Shown: in pieces, positions 35,244-44,091 of the stretch
Position numbering within the stretch: the stretch's first letter is position 1
Layout of the letters: each line of letters begins with the position of its first letter
DNA from: Pseudomonas corrugata
GTDB lineage: Bacteria > Pseudomonadota > Gammaproteobacteria > Pseudomonadales > Pseudomonadaceae
Assembly: GCF_001269905.1 (NCBI RefSeq)
Contig: NZ_LHVK01000005.1
Span: 62,001-126,000, forward strand
DNA length: 64,000 nucleotides
Direction of reading: 5' to 3'
Made by a program: the position numbers and the translations under genes
The notes under the pieces: model-generated
Database searches by the model: none
Told to the model about the DNA's origin: nothing
The model's input: the letters and a program-made list of their open reading frames with translations, nothing else

Positions 35244-35995
35244 AGAGACTTTCAGTCATCGGCATCGGCGCGGGTGATCCGGATTACCTGACGATGCAGG
35301 CAGTAAAAGCCCTGAATCGGGTAGATGTGTTCTTCCTCATGGACAAGGGACCGACCAAGCACACCTTGCTGGACCTGCGGCGCGACATCTGCATGCGCTA
35401 CATCGTTGATCGTCCTTATCGTTTTGTCGAAGCCTGCAGTCCTGAACGTCAACGCGGCGACCCGGACTACGCCGGCAGCATCGAAGATCTGAACCGCGCG
35501 AAGCAGGCGACGTTCGCAAGGTTGATCGACGAAGAGCTGTCCGACGGGCAATGCGGTGGATTTCTGGTATGGGGCGATCCGTCGTTGTACGACAGCACTG
35601 TTCGCATCTTGCAGGCCCTTCTCGAGACGGGGCGCTGCGACTTCGAGTTCGAAGTGATCCCGGGTATCACCAGCGTCCAGGCCCTGGCGGCGCAGCACAA
35701 AGTACCGTTGAACAGCATTGGCGGCGCGTTGGAGATCACTACGGGGCGGCGGTTGGCGGCGGGGCAGGTGGGCGACGCGGCGAGCGTGGTGGTGATGCTC
35801 GACGCCGAGGATGCGTACCGCCAGGTGAGCGATCCCGATACGCATATTTACTGGGGCGCTTACGTCGGGACGCCGGACGAGCTGCTCATCGCCGGGCGGT
35901 TGGGGGACGTGGCCGATGACATCGAGCGCACCCGCAAGGCAGCGCGGCTGGCAAATGGGTGGATCATGGATACCTATTTACTGCGCAAGCGTTGA
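35240..35995 (+). CDS. cobF: precorrin-6A synthase (deacetylating)
   Basis: A 251-residue SAM-dependent tetrapyrrole methylase (VIGIGAGDPDYLTMQAVKAL; GFLVWGDPSLYDSTVRIL; FEVIPGITSVQALAA). CobF methylates C-1 of precorrin-5 with loss of acetate in the aerobic cobalamin pathway. In Pseudomonas cobF often lies away from the main cob cluster, as here. Start overlaps the phosphatase stop (ATGA). Confidence 0.93.
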   Translation: MKRLSVIGIGAGDPDYLTMQAVKALNRVDVFFLMDKGPTKHTLLDLRRDICMRYIVDRPYRFVEACSPERQRGDPDYAGSIEDLNRAKQATFARLIDEELSDGQCGGFLVWGDPSLYDSTVRILQALLETGRCDFEFEVIPGITSVQALAAQHKVPLNSIGGALEITTGRRLAAGQVGDAASVVVMLDAEDAYRQVSDPDTHIYWGAYVGTPDELLIAGRLGDVADDIERTRKAARLANGWIMDTYLLRKR

Positions 35996-36022
35996 TATCC
36001 GAAGGGCGCCGCTGCATCAACT

Positions 36023-36161
36023 TTGTGGCGAGGGGATTTATCCCCGCTGGGCCGCGAAGCGGCCCCCTTACTGTTTCAGGATGATCCCATCATGTTTCGG
36101 GCTGCTTCGCAGCCCAACGGGGATAGATCCCTCGCCACAGATAAATCCCCTCGCCACAACG
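36023..36161. repeat. third-family palindromic repeat (TGTGGCGAGGGGA)
   Basis: Inverted arms TGTGGCGAGGGGATTTATCC and GGGATAGATCCCTCGCCACA surround GGGCCGCGAAGCGGCCC, GGGCTGCTTCGCAGCCC-type hairpins, with a partial third arm at the right end. It fills the gap after cobF. Related arms occur at 57890-57918 and, more diverged, 37701-37740. Confidence 0.75.
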
Positions 36162-36195
36162 GTGCCCGCCAGTTTTGATCGCTGCCCATCCGGGG

Positions 36196-37155
36196 TCACC
36201 CGCGCCCAAACCGCTCCCGATACGCCGACGGTGCCAACCCCACCACGCTGCGAAACGCCACGCGAAAGCTTTCCACCGAACGGTAGCCGCACAGATGGGC
36301 AATGTTGTCGGTATTGTCCCTGGTGCTTTCCAGCAGCTCCCGGGCGCGCGCCAGGCGTTCATGCTGCAGCCAGGCCCTGGGCGACAGACCGCAGGCCTGG
36401 GTAAAGCGGCGCAGGAACGTTCGTTCGCTCATGGCCGCCTGACTGGCGAGTTCGCGCACGCCGAGGGGTTCGTGCAGGTGTTCACGGGCCCACTGCATGA
36501 CCCCGGACAAATCACTACGTGGGGTGCGGCTGACCGGCGACGGAATGAACTGCGCCTGGCCGCCGGTGCGTTGTGTCGGCATCACCAATCGGCGCGCAAC
36601 GGCGTTGGCGACTTGGGCACCGAAATCCCGCGCCACCAGATGCAGGCAGGCATCGATGCCTGCGGCGCTGCCGGCCGAGGTGATGACCTGGCCTGAATCC
36701 ACGTACAACACATCCGGATCGACCAGGATGGCCGGAAAGTTTTCGGCCAGTTCATCGGTGTAACGCCAGTGGGTCGTGGCTCCCAGCCCGTCCAACAGTC
36801 CGGCGGCCGCCAACACGAATGCCCCGGAGCATATCGACAGCAGGCGCGCGCCTCGGGCATGAGCTCTGCGCAGTGTTTCCAGCAAGTCTTCGGACGGAGG
36901 CTCGCTGCGGCTGCGCCAGCCGGGAATCACGATGGTCCGGGCCGCATCCAGCAGCTCCATGCCTCCATCGGCCAGCACCTGGAAGCCGCCCATGGCGCGC
37001 AATGGGCCATCATCGACGGCGACGATCCGGTGTTCATACCAGGGAAAATCGAACTCGGGTCGGGCCAGTCCGAAAATCTCGACGGCGACGCCGAATTCGA
37101 ACGTGCACAAGCCGTCATAGGCGAGGACCGCGACCAGGCCGGGGGAGGGCTGCAT
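36196..37155 (-). CDS. GlxA-type regulator, FtrA-like (DJ-1/PfpI plus AraC HTH)
   Basis: A 319-residue protein. An N-terminal DJ-1/PfpI-like domain (GLCTFEFGVAVEIFGLARPE; nucleophile elbow LLSICSGAFVLAAAGLLDG) is followed by an AraC-type DNA-binding domain (LASQAAMSERTFLRRFTQACG, LLESTRDNTDNIAHLCGYRS). I chose ATG 37155; an in-frame GTG at 37173 is possible. FtrA-type regulators sit beside a rhodanese gene in many pseudomonads, as here, and probably control it. Confidence 0.88.
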   Translation of the reverse strand: MQPSPGLVAVLAYDGLCTFEFGVAVEIFGLARPEFDFPWYEHRIVAVDDGPLRAMGGFQVLADGGMELLDAARTIVIPGWRSRSEPPSEDLLETLRRAHARGARLLSICSGAFVLAAAGLLDGLGATTHWRYTDELAENFPAILVDPDVLYVDSGQVITSAGSAAGIDACLHLVARDFGAQVANAVARRLVMPTQRTGGQAQFIPSPVSRTPRSDLSGVMQWAREHLHEPLGVRELASQAAMSERTFLRRFTQACGLSPRAWLQHERLARARELLESTRDNTDNIAHLCGYRSVESFRVAFRSVVGLAPSAYRERFGRG

Positions 37156-37256
37156 TTGGCGGAAAATTCCCACTGAGTGTCTTGTGCGCCACTTTAGCGG
37201 TTAGCATAGGCCGGATAAAGTCTCCTTACGCCCTTATCCCCCTTGGAGTACCCACA

Positions 37257-37691
37257 ATGCCCAGCCCGGTTAGCGAAGTGCCTGCTGCTCCGTCCGACAT
37301 CGCCTTACAGCATTTCAGTCGTCGTCTGACGTTCGAAACAGATTGTTCCGACGTTCACGCCAGCCAACAGGCCGGCGAGGTCGATTTTGTACTGGTGGAT
37401 GTCCGCGGTCCCCTAGCGTATGAGCGCGGCCATGTGCCTGGCGCGATCAATATCCCGACACGCTCGCTCACCGCCCAGTCGCTGGCCGCTTATCCGAAAA
37501 CCACGCTGTTCGTGGTTTATTGCGCGGGGCCCCACTGCAACGGCGCGAACAAGGCAGCGGTCCGCCTGGCGACCCTGGGCTATCCGGTCAAGGAAATGAT
37601 CGGCGGTGTCATGGGTTGGCTCGACGAGGGTTTTCGCCTGACCGGCCTGGTGGAGCGCGTGGCGGACACGGCGGTCAGCTGCGACTGCTGA
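37257..37691 (+). CDS. rhodanese-like sulfurtransferase
   Basis: A 144-residue single-domain rhodanese. The domain runs from VDFVLVDVRGPLAYERGHVPGAINIP (in parts) to the catalytic loop VYCAGPHCNGANKAA, with the active cysteine in CAGPHC. Divergent from the FtrA-like regulator by about 100 bp. It transfers sulfur from thiosulfate or a persulfide donor. The partner is unknown; coexpression with FtrA is inferred. Confidence 0.9.
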   Translation: MPSPVSEVPAAPSDIALQHFSRRLTFETDCSDVHASQQAGEVDFVLVDVRGPLAYERGHVPGAINIPTRSLTAQSLAAYPKTTLFVVYCAGPHCNGANKAAVRLATLGYPVKEMIGGVMGWLDEGFRLTGLVERVADTAVSCDC

Positions 37692-37700
37692 GTTTTTGCA

Positions 37701-37742
37701 GCGATCTGCTGTGGCAAGGGACTTGCTCCCTCGTCACAGCAG
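37701..37742. repeat. diverged short palindrome
   Basis: CTGCTGTGGCAAGGGACTTG and CAAGTCCC-related CTCCCTCGTCACAGCAG arms after the rhodanese gene. It resembles a terminator hairpin and the third-family repeat. Confidence 0.5.
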
Positions 37743-37928
37743 TTTGTCCTGTCAGGTTTTTCGCAAACTTCAAGGACATGGACACACCTGGTTATTCTTA
37801 TAACTATTTGTCGCCTCAACACAATCCCCCCTCTGAGTGCCCCTCTAGACTCCCGGCCACCTCGGTTTTTGCCAACCGAACGCTGCCTACGATCTGCCAA
37901 TAAAAAACCTGCGCACTCAGGAGCAAAA

Positions 37929-38708
37929 ATGAAGAAGCTAGCAATGTTCAGTGCCCTGGCACTGTCCGTATTGTCCTTGTCGGCCATGGCCGCTGACGCC
38001 CAGCCGCTGCGCCTCGGGATCGAAGCCGGTTACCCACCGTTCTCGATGAAGACCCCTGACGGCAAACTGGCCGGTTTCGATGTCGATATCGGTGATGCGT
38101 TGTGTGAACAGATGAAGGTCAAATGTGTCTGGGTCGAGCAGGAGTTCGACGGCCTGATCCCGGCGTTGAAGGTGAAGAAAATCGACGCGATCCTGTCGTC
38201 CATGACCATCACCGACGATCGCAAGAAGAACGTCGATTTCACCATCAAGTACTATCACACCCCGGCACGCTTCGTGATGAAGGAAGGTTCCGGGATCAAG
38301 GACCCATTGACCGAACTCAAGGGCAAGAAAGTCGGTGTGCTGCGGGCCAGTACCCACGACCGCTTTGCCACTGAAGTGCTGGTGCCGGCGGGCATCAACC
38401 TGGTGCGCTATGGTTCCCAGCAGGAGGCCAACCTGGATATGGTTGCCGGCCGCCTCGACGCCATGCTCGCCGATTCGGTCAATCTCGACGATGGTTTCCT
38501 GAAAACCGACGCGGGCAAAGGCTTCGCATTCGTGGGCCCGACCTATGACGATCCGAAGTACTTCGGCGGCGGCGCCGGCATTGCCGTGCGCAAGGGTGAT
38601 CAGGCCCTGGCCGAGAAATTCAACGCCGCCATCACCGAAATCCGTGCCAACGGCACGTACAAGAAAGTGCAGGACAAGTACTTCGCCTTCGACATCTACG
38701 GGCATTGA
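37929..38708 (+). CDS. ABC transporter periplasmic binding protein (AotJ/HisJ-like)
   Basis: A 259-residue SBP_bac_3 protein. The signal peptide ([21 protein letters not shown]) ends at about residue 21. The mature part has [38 protein letters not shown] and [19 protein letters not shown], as in lysine/arginine/ornithine-binding proteins. No permease or ATPase is adjacent. It is followed by an AotO-like metallopeptidase. It may use the AotQMP permease elsewhere or have a sensing role. Confidence 0.9.
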   Translation: MKKLAMFSALALSVLSLSAMAADAQPLRLGIEAGYPPFSMKTPDGKLAGFDVDIGDALCEQMKVKCVWVEQEFDGLIPALKVKKIDAILSSMTITDDRKKNVDFTIKYYHTPARFVMKEGSGIKDPLTELKGKKVGVLRASTHDRFATEVLVPAGINLVRYGSQQEANLDMVAGRLDAMLADSVNLDDGFLKTDAGKGFAFVGPTYDDPKYFGGGAGIAVRKGDQALAEKFNAAITEIRANGTYKKVQDKYFAFDIYGH

Positions 38709-38809
38709 TCGTTGAAACCAAGGTGGCCCACCGTTGACGCGGTTGGCCACCTTTTTCATGGGCGATTGTTTTACCCTGCGCGATGAGCGCTTTCGTATCT
38801 GGAGATTTC

Positions 38810-39922
38810 ATGCAACGCATCGACCATACCCTGCCATGGAGCCACCTCGGCACCGAGCGCCGGCTCAGTGTGTTTCGTTATGGCCATGGCCCACGCAAGG
38901 TGTACATCCAGGCCAGCCTGCACGCCGATGAGTTGCCTGGCATGCGCACGGCTTGGGAACTGAAGCAGCGGCTCAACGCGCTCGAGGCCCAGGGCTTGCT
39001 CAAGGGAGTGATCGAGTTGGTGCCGGTGGCCAACCCCATCGGCCTGGATCAGCATCTGCAGAGCGCCCACATGGGGCGTTTCGAGCTGGGCAGCGGCAAG
39101 AACTTCAATCGCTCCTTCGTGGAACTCAGCGTCCCGGTGGGGCAACGTGTCGGCGACCGATTGGGGGACGATCCGGCGGCCAATATCACCTTGATCCGCC
39201 AGACCATGCTCCAGGTGCTGGATGAGTTGCCCGCCCCCCCTTCGCAGCTCGAAGCCCTGCATCGTCTCCTGCTGCGCCATGCCTGCGATGCCGATATCAC
39301 CCTCGACCTGCACTGCGATTTCGAGGCGGCGATTCATCTGTATGCCTTGCCGCAACAATGGCCGCAGTGGCGCTCCCTGGCCGCGCGGTTGAAAGCCGGC
39401 GTGGCATTGCTGTGCGAGGATTCTGGCGGCAGTTCGTTCGACGAATCCTGTTCCACCCCCTGGCTGCGCCTGGCCAGGGCGTTTCCCGAGGCGGCGATCC
39501 CGCCGGCCAACTTGGCGACCACCCTGGAACTGGGGAGCATGGGCGACACACGAGTGGACCAGGCCCAGGCCAATTGCGAAGCCATCCTCGGATTTCTCGC
39601 CGAGCAGGGTTTTATCGGCGGCGACTGGCCCTCCGTACCCGCCCAATGCTGTGAAGGCTTTCCGTTCGAGGGCACCGAGTACCTGTTCGCGCCGCACCAT
39701 GGCGTGGTGAGTTTCCTGCGCGAGGCGGGCGAATGGGTGGAGCAGGGCGATCCCTTGTTCGAAGTGGTCGACCCGTTGAGTGATCGGGTTACCACGGTAC
39801 GGGCCGGCACCAGCGGCGTGCTGTTCGCCCTGGACCGTGGACGTTATACCCAGCCGGGAATCTGGCAGGCGAAAGTGGCGGGACGGGAGCCGATGCGTAC
39901 CGGGAAGTTGACCAACGACTGA
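38810..39922 (+). CDS. M14 succinylglutamate desuccinylase/aspartoacylase-family protein (AotO-like)
   Basis: A 370-residue zinc metallopeptidase-like protein. Zinc-binding H and E lie in QASLHADELPGMRTA, another histidine in DITLDLHCDFEAAIHL. Its size and N-terminus (MQRIDHTLPW) match AotO from the aotJQMOP arginine/ornithine transport operon, from memory. Start ATG 38810 follows GGAG. Paired here with only the AotJ-like gene, so it looks like a detached paralogous aotJ-aotO unit. Confidence 0.86.
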   Translation: MQRIDHTLPWSHLGTERRLSVFRYGHGPRKVYIQASLHADELPGMRTAWELKQRLNALEAQGLLKGVIELVPVANPIGLDQHLQSAHMGRFELGSGKNFNRSFVELSVPVGQRVGDRLGDDPAANITLIRQTMLQVLDELPAPPSQLEALHRLLLRHACDADITLDLHCDFEAAIHLYALPQQWPQWRSLAARLKAGVALLCEDSGGSSFDESCSTPWLRLARAFPEAAIPPANLATTLELGSMGDTRVDQAQANCEAILGFLAEQGFIGGDWPSVPAQCCEGFPFEGTEYLFAPHHGVVSFLREAGEWVEQGDPLFEVVDPLSDRVTTVRAGTSGVLFALDRGRYTQPGIWQAKVAGREPMRTGKLTND

Positions 39923-39985
39923 AAAGTGCTGTCTACCTCACCGTACGGCCCCAGCCATGGGCTCTCGAATGATGGAGGAAGATCA

Positions 39986-40702
39986 ATGTTCAAAGCGTTT
40001 GCCCTGTTCCTGTTGCTGGTCTCGTCCGGGCTGCAAGCCCAGCCCTCGCTGCACACGGACTTGCCGCTCAGTTATCTGGCCCAGGCCGACGAGCAGGCCA
40101 GGGACCGGCCGCTGGTGATATTCCTGCAGGGTTCCGGCAGCAACGAACGGGACCTGTTCGAGCTCAAGGACGAGTTGCCCCGACACTACAACTACCTCTC
40201 GGTGCGGGCGCCGAAGAGCATGGAACCGGGCCATTACCAGTGGTTTGCGAAGAAGGGCGAGGGCGCCTATGACGGCGACACCTTGGATTTGAAGGCCAGC
40301 GGCCAGATGTTGCTGGACTTCATCGAAAAGGCCCGGGCCAAATACCCGACGGACGCCAGCCAGGTCTATCTGGTGGGCTTCAGCCAGGGCGCGATGATGA
40401 GCTACGAAGTCGCCCTGCGACACCCCGAAGCCGTCGGTGGAATCGCCGCGATGGGCGGGCGGGTTCTGTCCGTGCTGCAAGCCGAACTGACCCCCGACGA
40501 GTCGCGGCGGTCGTTGGCGGTGTTCATCGGCCATGGCACGGCAGACCCGATCATTCCCTACCATGACGGCACCGAGGCCGACACGTTCCTGAAGACCCTG
40601 GCCCTGGAGCCGGAATTCCATGCCTACCCGGGCGTGGGGCACACCATCAGTGCCTTGGAAGTGCAGGACCTGCGGGCCTGGCTGGAGCGGCTCAATCCCT
40701 AG
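39986..40702 (+). CDS. secreted alpha/beta-hydrolase (phospholipase/carboxylesterase type)
   Basis: A 238-residue protein with a signal peptide (MFKAFALFLLLVSSGLQA). The catalytic serine is in VGFSQGAMMSYEVALRH; aspartate in GHGTADPIIPYHDG; histidine in GVGHTISALEVQDLR. This is the YpfH/estA-type carboxylesterase fold. GGAGGA precedes ATG 39986. It is probably a periplasmic esterase; no operon partner. Confidence 0.88.
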   Translation: MFKAFALFLLLVSSGLQAQPSLHTDLPLSYLAQADEQARDRPLVIFLQGSGSNERDLFELKDELPRHYNYLSVRAPKSMEPGHYQWFAKKGEGAYDGDTLDLKASGQMLLDFIEKARAKYPTDASQVYLVGFSQGAMMSYEVALRHPEAVGGIAAMGGRVLSVLQAELTPDESRRSLAVFIGHGTADPIIPYHDGTEADTFLKTLALEPEFHAYPGVGHTISALEVQDLRAWLERLNP

Positions 40703-40734
40703 CGGTTTCAGGTTGAATCTCTGTTGCATGGGCT

Positions 40735-40835
40735 GACGCCATCGCGAGCGGGCTCGCTCCCACATTTGCTCCCGGGCGCTCATACGATTTATGCCCACCG
40801 CAAAACCCTGTGGGAGCGGGCTCGCTCGCGAATGA
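40735..40835. repeat. REP doublet
   Basis: Inverted pair CGCGAGCGGGCTCGCTCCCAC and GTGGGAGCGGGCTCGCTCGCG between the convergent esterase and secreted-protein genes. Confidence 0.85.
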
Positions 40836-40872
40836 AGCAACGCGGTCCCTCAGGCACCCCGCGCCCTGACCA

Positions 40873-41460
40873 TCACTTGCCGCTGGCGATCTGTTTCACC
40901 AACGCCTCATGACCGTTCTTGTCATTGGCCCGGGAGATGATCTGCACCACGGCCAGGCGAGTCCCGGAGGCTCCCAGCAACGTGGTGTCGAGGGTCGGCC
41001 CGCCGCCCTGGGTGGCGCTGGTGTCGAGTTGGCGCAAACCCAGGCCACTGCCTTTCTGGGTCAGGTTTTTCTCGCTGAGGATCTTGGCGTCCGGCAAGGC
41101 TTTGCTTCGCTGGGCGGCGAAGCCGGCCATGGTCGTGTCGAGGAAAGCGCCATCGTCATCCTTGACCTTCGCACCATTTACGATGGTGTTTTCAGCCGTA
41201 ATTACGACGGTTCTGCTGATGGCATTGCTGTACATGGTCCCCGTCGCACCCGCCGTGCCCTGGGCGGCATCGCCGGCAGGCAGCTCCGTCGCGGTGAAAC
41301 CCTTGGGCAAGGTAAAGACAAGTTTGCCACCCAGCATCGATACTTTCCGGGGCGGCAGATCGCCGGTGGTTTCAGCCGGGGCCGAATGGGCAGGCACGAC
41401 AACCAGGCTGGCAACGGCTGTCAGCAACAGTGCAGCAGTGTGTTTTATCAACAATGACAT
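40873..41460 (-). CDS. secreted/periplasmic protein of unknown function
   Basis: A 195-residue protein. Signal peptide MSLLIKHTAALLLTAVASLVVVPAHSA (given in parts: start MSLLIKHTAALLLTAV) ends near residue 28. The mature part has KVSMLGGKLVFTLPKGFTAT and ends in ALVKQIASGK. It resembles small DcrB-like or stress-periplasmic proteins but I cannot assign a function. Start ATG 41460; an in-frame start five codons upstream is possible. Single gene. Confidence 0.7.
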   Translation of the reverse strand: MSLLIKHTAALLLTAVASLVVVPAHSAPAETTGDLPPRKVSMLGGKLVFTLPKGFTATELPAGDAAQGTAGATGTMYSNAISRTVVITAENTIVNGAKVKDDDGAFLDTTMAGFAAQRSKALPDAKILSEKNLTQKGSGLGLRQLDTSATQGGGPTLDTTLLGASGTRLAVVQIISRANDKNGHEALVKQIASGK

Positions 41461-41550
41461 TGAAACTCTCGGCATGGAGGGCGTCTTGGGAGGCCGATCA
41501 TCACACGGGCATCCCGCCGGACTCCAGTGCTACGCAGGCCTCCCAACGTG

Positions 41551-41835
41551 TCAGTCAGGCTCGACATCGAGCTGCAGGCTGTCATCGGCCAGGCGCTCGG
41601 CGCGCCGGACAATCGCGCTGATCCGCCGCCCCTCGGCGGTGAACACCACGATCTGGGCCTTCTCCAGATCATCCGGCAGCGGAGGGCGAATATGCAGCGC
41701 GAACCATGGTGGCTCACCGTCATCGAGGCGTTTGACATCGAACTGGCAGTCGACACTTTTGGTGTCCCGGCCGAACAGCGTGTCGAGGCCGTAATCAAGG
41801 TGGGTGCTGTCGGCAGCGGCGGGGGAAAGGGACAT
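41551..41835 (-). CDS. 94-residue protein of unknown function
   Basis: A short acidic soluble protein starting MSLSPAAADSTHLDYGLDTL at ATG 41835. It contains PPWFALHIRPPLPDDLEKAQ and VVFTAEGRRISAIVRRAER. No signal peptide. It lies between the Tsx-like porin and the secreted-protein gene in the same direction. I do not recognise the family. Confidence 0.55.
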   Translation of the reverse strand: MSLSPAAADSTHLDYGLDTLFGRDTKSVDCQFDVKRLDDGEPPWFALHIRPPLPDDLEKAQIVVFTAEGRRISAIVRRAERLADDSLQLDVEPD

Positions 41836-41915
41836 CGGCAGTCTCCTGTTGAGCACTCGGTTGATGTTCAAGTGATTCTTGCGATGTACGAAAATTCCAT
41901 CGCCAATGCCCCCGA

Positions 41916-42863
41916 TCAGAATTGATAACCTACCCCAGCATAGTATCCCCAGCCATCGGAGCGGGCGCGGAAGTTGCCATCGCCGAAGTTCAGTTCGCTG
42001 CCATCTTCCCAGTTGCCGCCGTTGTGGAAGTAACGGCCCACCAGGGTGAAGCGCAAGTGGGTGAAGGAATACAGCAGCACATTGGTGGCAACCGTGGCGT
42101 TGGCGGTGCGCGCCGGATTGTCCTTGTGCAGGTCCGAGCCGAAATCGAAGTTGGTGAAGCCGATGTAGGTCAGGGAGGCTCCATTGCTGAACCGACTGAT
42201 CGGCACGATGTACTTGAGTTGGGCGCGGTAGCCATCCCAGGAGTATTCATTGCTGGCGCCGTAGTTTTCCCATTGATACCGACCGTAGACGTTGGCCGAC
42301 AGGTTGACCCTGGAATGGGTGTCGATGTCGGTGCCCAGTCCGCTGTACAGAGTGTTGCCGCGATTGGCGCTGTTGCTGCCGTGGTCATAGATCCAGTCGA
42401 ACGCCACATACCATTCCTTGAACGGCCCGATGGCCAGGCTGCGGCCGGCCAGGTAGTCGATGGAAATGCGCGGTTCGTGTTCCATGAACAGTGGCGAACC
42501 ATGATCCCATGCCCCTTTGTCGTGGCTGTTGCCGATGTCGAAAATTTTCGGAATGTCGACGTAGCCGTACAGTTCGAACGGCCCTTTGCGGCCGAAATAC
42601 TCATACTCCAGGTACACATCGTCGACCGGCTGCGGGCCGAAGCTGATGTCCTTGCTGCCGATGATTGTCAGGTTCTGGTTGTACCAGTCTGACAGATAGG
42701 CGCCTTTTTTCGGCGCAGCGGTTTGGGGGCTCAGGGCTTCTCCCTGGGCAGAGTCGTTCGGTGAGGCTTGGGTTGCAGTGCTGGGTAGTCCGGTAACGGC
42801 GGTCAGTAGCAGGGAGGCTGCGAATACACCGGGCACGGCGCGACGCCGGAAAATGAAATGCAT
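41916..42863 (-). CDS. Tsx-like nucleoside-specific outer-membrane channel
   Basis: A 315-residue outer-membrane beta-barrel protein with a signal peptide. It ends in YYAGVGYQF, the C-terminal aromatic residue of an outer-membrane barrel. Signatures WYNQNLTIIGSKDISFGPQP, DDVYLEYEYFGRKGPFELYG and FKEWYVAFDWIYDHGSNSA are those of the Tsx channel. Start ATG 42863. It takes up nucleosides. A PurR-like palindrome lies 84 bp upstream. Confidence 0.88.
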   Translation of the reverse strand: MHFIFRRRAVPGVFAASLLLTAVTGLPSTATQASPNDSAQGEALSPQTAAPKKGAYLSDWYNQNLTIIGSKDISFGPQPVDDVYLEYEYFGRKGPFELYGYVDIPKIFDIGNSHDKGAWDHGSPLFMEHEPRISIDYLAGRSLAIGPFKEWYVAFDWIYDHGSNSANRGNTLYSGLGTDIDTHSRVNLSANVYGRYQWENYGASNEYSWDGYRAQLKYIVPISRFSNGASLTYIGFTNFDFGSDLHKDNPARTANATVATNVLLYSFTHLRFTLVGRYFHNGGNWEDGSELNFGDGNFRARSDGWGYYAGVGYQF

Positions 42864-42946
42864 GAAAAGTCCTTGTTCGTGCGGGCCGAAACCCGTGTTC
42901 CTTGATGAAAGAAAAAACACCCGATAAGAGCGCTCAAACGGGGCTC

Positions 42947-42958
42947 GCAAACGTTTGC
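42947..42958. promoter_or_regulatory. PurR/LacI-type palindromic operator
   Basis: GCAAACGTTTGC, a perfect 12 bp palindrome with the CG core of PurR-LacI family operators, upstream of the Tsx-like gene. It would fit repression linked to nucleosides or purines. Confidence 0.6.
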
Positions 42959-43056
42959 ACATCCCGTACCAGTTTTTCCTGGCCGCTGTGGCACAAGCAC
43001 TGGAGCGTCGAGGTTGCTGCTAGAATCGCTCACCTTGACTGATGAGAGGTATGCCC

Positions 43057-44091
43057 ATGAGCGAGCCCATTCGCCTGACCCAGTACAGCCATGGCGCCGG
43101 TTGCGGCTGCAAGATTTCGCCGCAGGTGCTGGAAGTGATTCTGGCCGGCAGCGGTGCGCAGAACCTGGACCCGAAATTATGGGTCGGCAACGCCTCCCGG
43201 GACGATGCCGCGGTATATGCCATCGACGAGGAACGCGGGGTGGTGTCGACCACTGACTTCTTCATGCCGATTGTCGATGACCCCTTCGATTTCGGCCGCA
43301 TCGCCGCCACCAATGCCATCAGTGACATCTACGCCATGGGCGGTGATCCGCTGATGGCCATTGCGATTCTCGGCTGGCCGGTCAACGTGCTGGCCCCGGA
43401 AGTCGCACGGGAAGTGATTCGCGGTGGTCGTTCGGTGTGTGACGAGGCTGGTATTCCGTTGGCTGGCGGGCATTCGATCGATGCACCTGAGCCGATTTTC
43501 GGCCTGGCCGTCACCGGCCTGGTGCAAAAGCGCCACATGAAGCGCAATGACACCGCCACTGCCGGCTGCCGCTTGTACCTGACCAAGCCCTTGGGCATTG
43601 GCATCCTCACCACGGCCGAGAAGAAGGGCAAATTGCGCGCCGCCGACGTTGGCCTGGCCCGCGACTGGATGTGCACCCTCAACAAACCCGGCAGTCGCTT
43701 CGGCAAGCTGGATGGCGTGACGGCCATGACCGACGTCACCGGTTTCGGTCTGCTTGGGCATCTGGTGGAAATGGCCGACGGCAGTCAGTTGACCGCACGT
43801 ATCCGCTACGATGCGGTGCCGCGCCTGCCAGGCGTCGAATATTACCTCGACTTGGGCTGCGTGCCGGGCGGTACGCTGCGCAACTATGACAGCTACGCCA
43901 GCAAGGTCGGTCGCGTCCAGGAACTGCACAAGCGTGTGCTGTGCGACCCGCAGACCAGCGGCGGTCTGTTGATCGCCGTGACGGCGCAAGGCGAAAGCGA
44001 GTTTCTTCAGGTGGCCGCTGAACTGGGCCTTGCGCTGGAGCCGATTGGCGAGCTGGTTGAGCGACAGACCAGCGCGGTCGAGGTGTCTTGA
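43057..44091 (+). CDS. selD: selenide, water dikinase
   Basis: A 344-residue ATP-dependent enzyme. The active-site cysteine and lysine are in [11 protein letters not shown] (Cys16, Lys19). ATP-binding [20 protein letters not shown] follows. It makes selenophosphate. Start ATG 43057 has GAGAGG upstream; ATG 43051 is in frame but overlaps that. Its TGA stop shares one base with the start of selU (TGATG). Confidence 0.94.
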   Translation: MSEPIRLTQYSHGAGCGCKISPQVLEVILAGSGAQNLDPKLWVGNASRDDAAVYAIDEERGVVSTTDFFMPIVDDPFDFGRIAATNAISDIYAMGGDPLMAIAILGWPVNVLAPEVAREVIRGGRSVCDEAGIPLAGGHSIDAPEPIFGLAVTGLVQKRHMKRNDTATAGCRLYLTKPLGIGILTTAEKKGKLRAADVGLARDWMCTLNKPGSRFGKLDGVTAMTDVTGFGLLGHLVEMADGSQLTARIRYDAVPRLPGVEYYLDLGCVPGGTLRNYDSYASKVGRVQELHKRVLCDPQTSGGLLIAVTAQGESEFLQVAAELGLALEPIGELVERQTSAVEVS

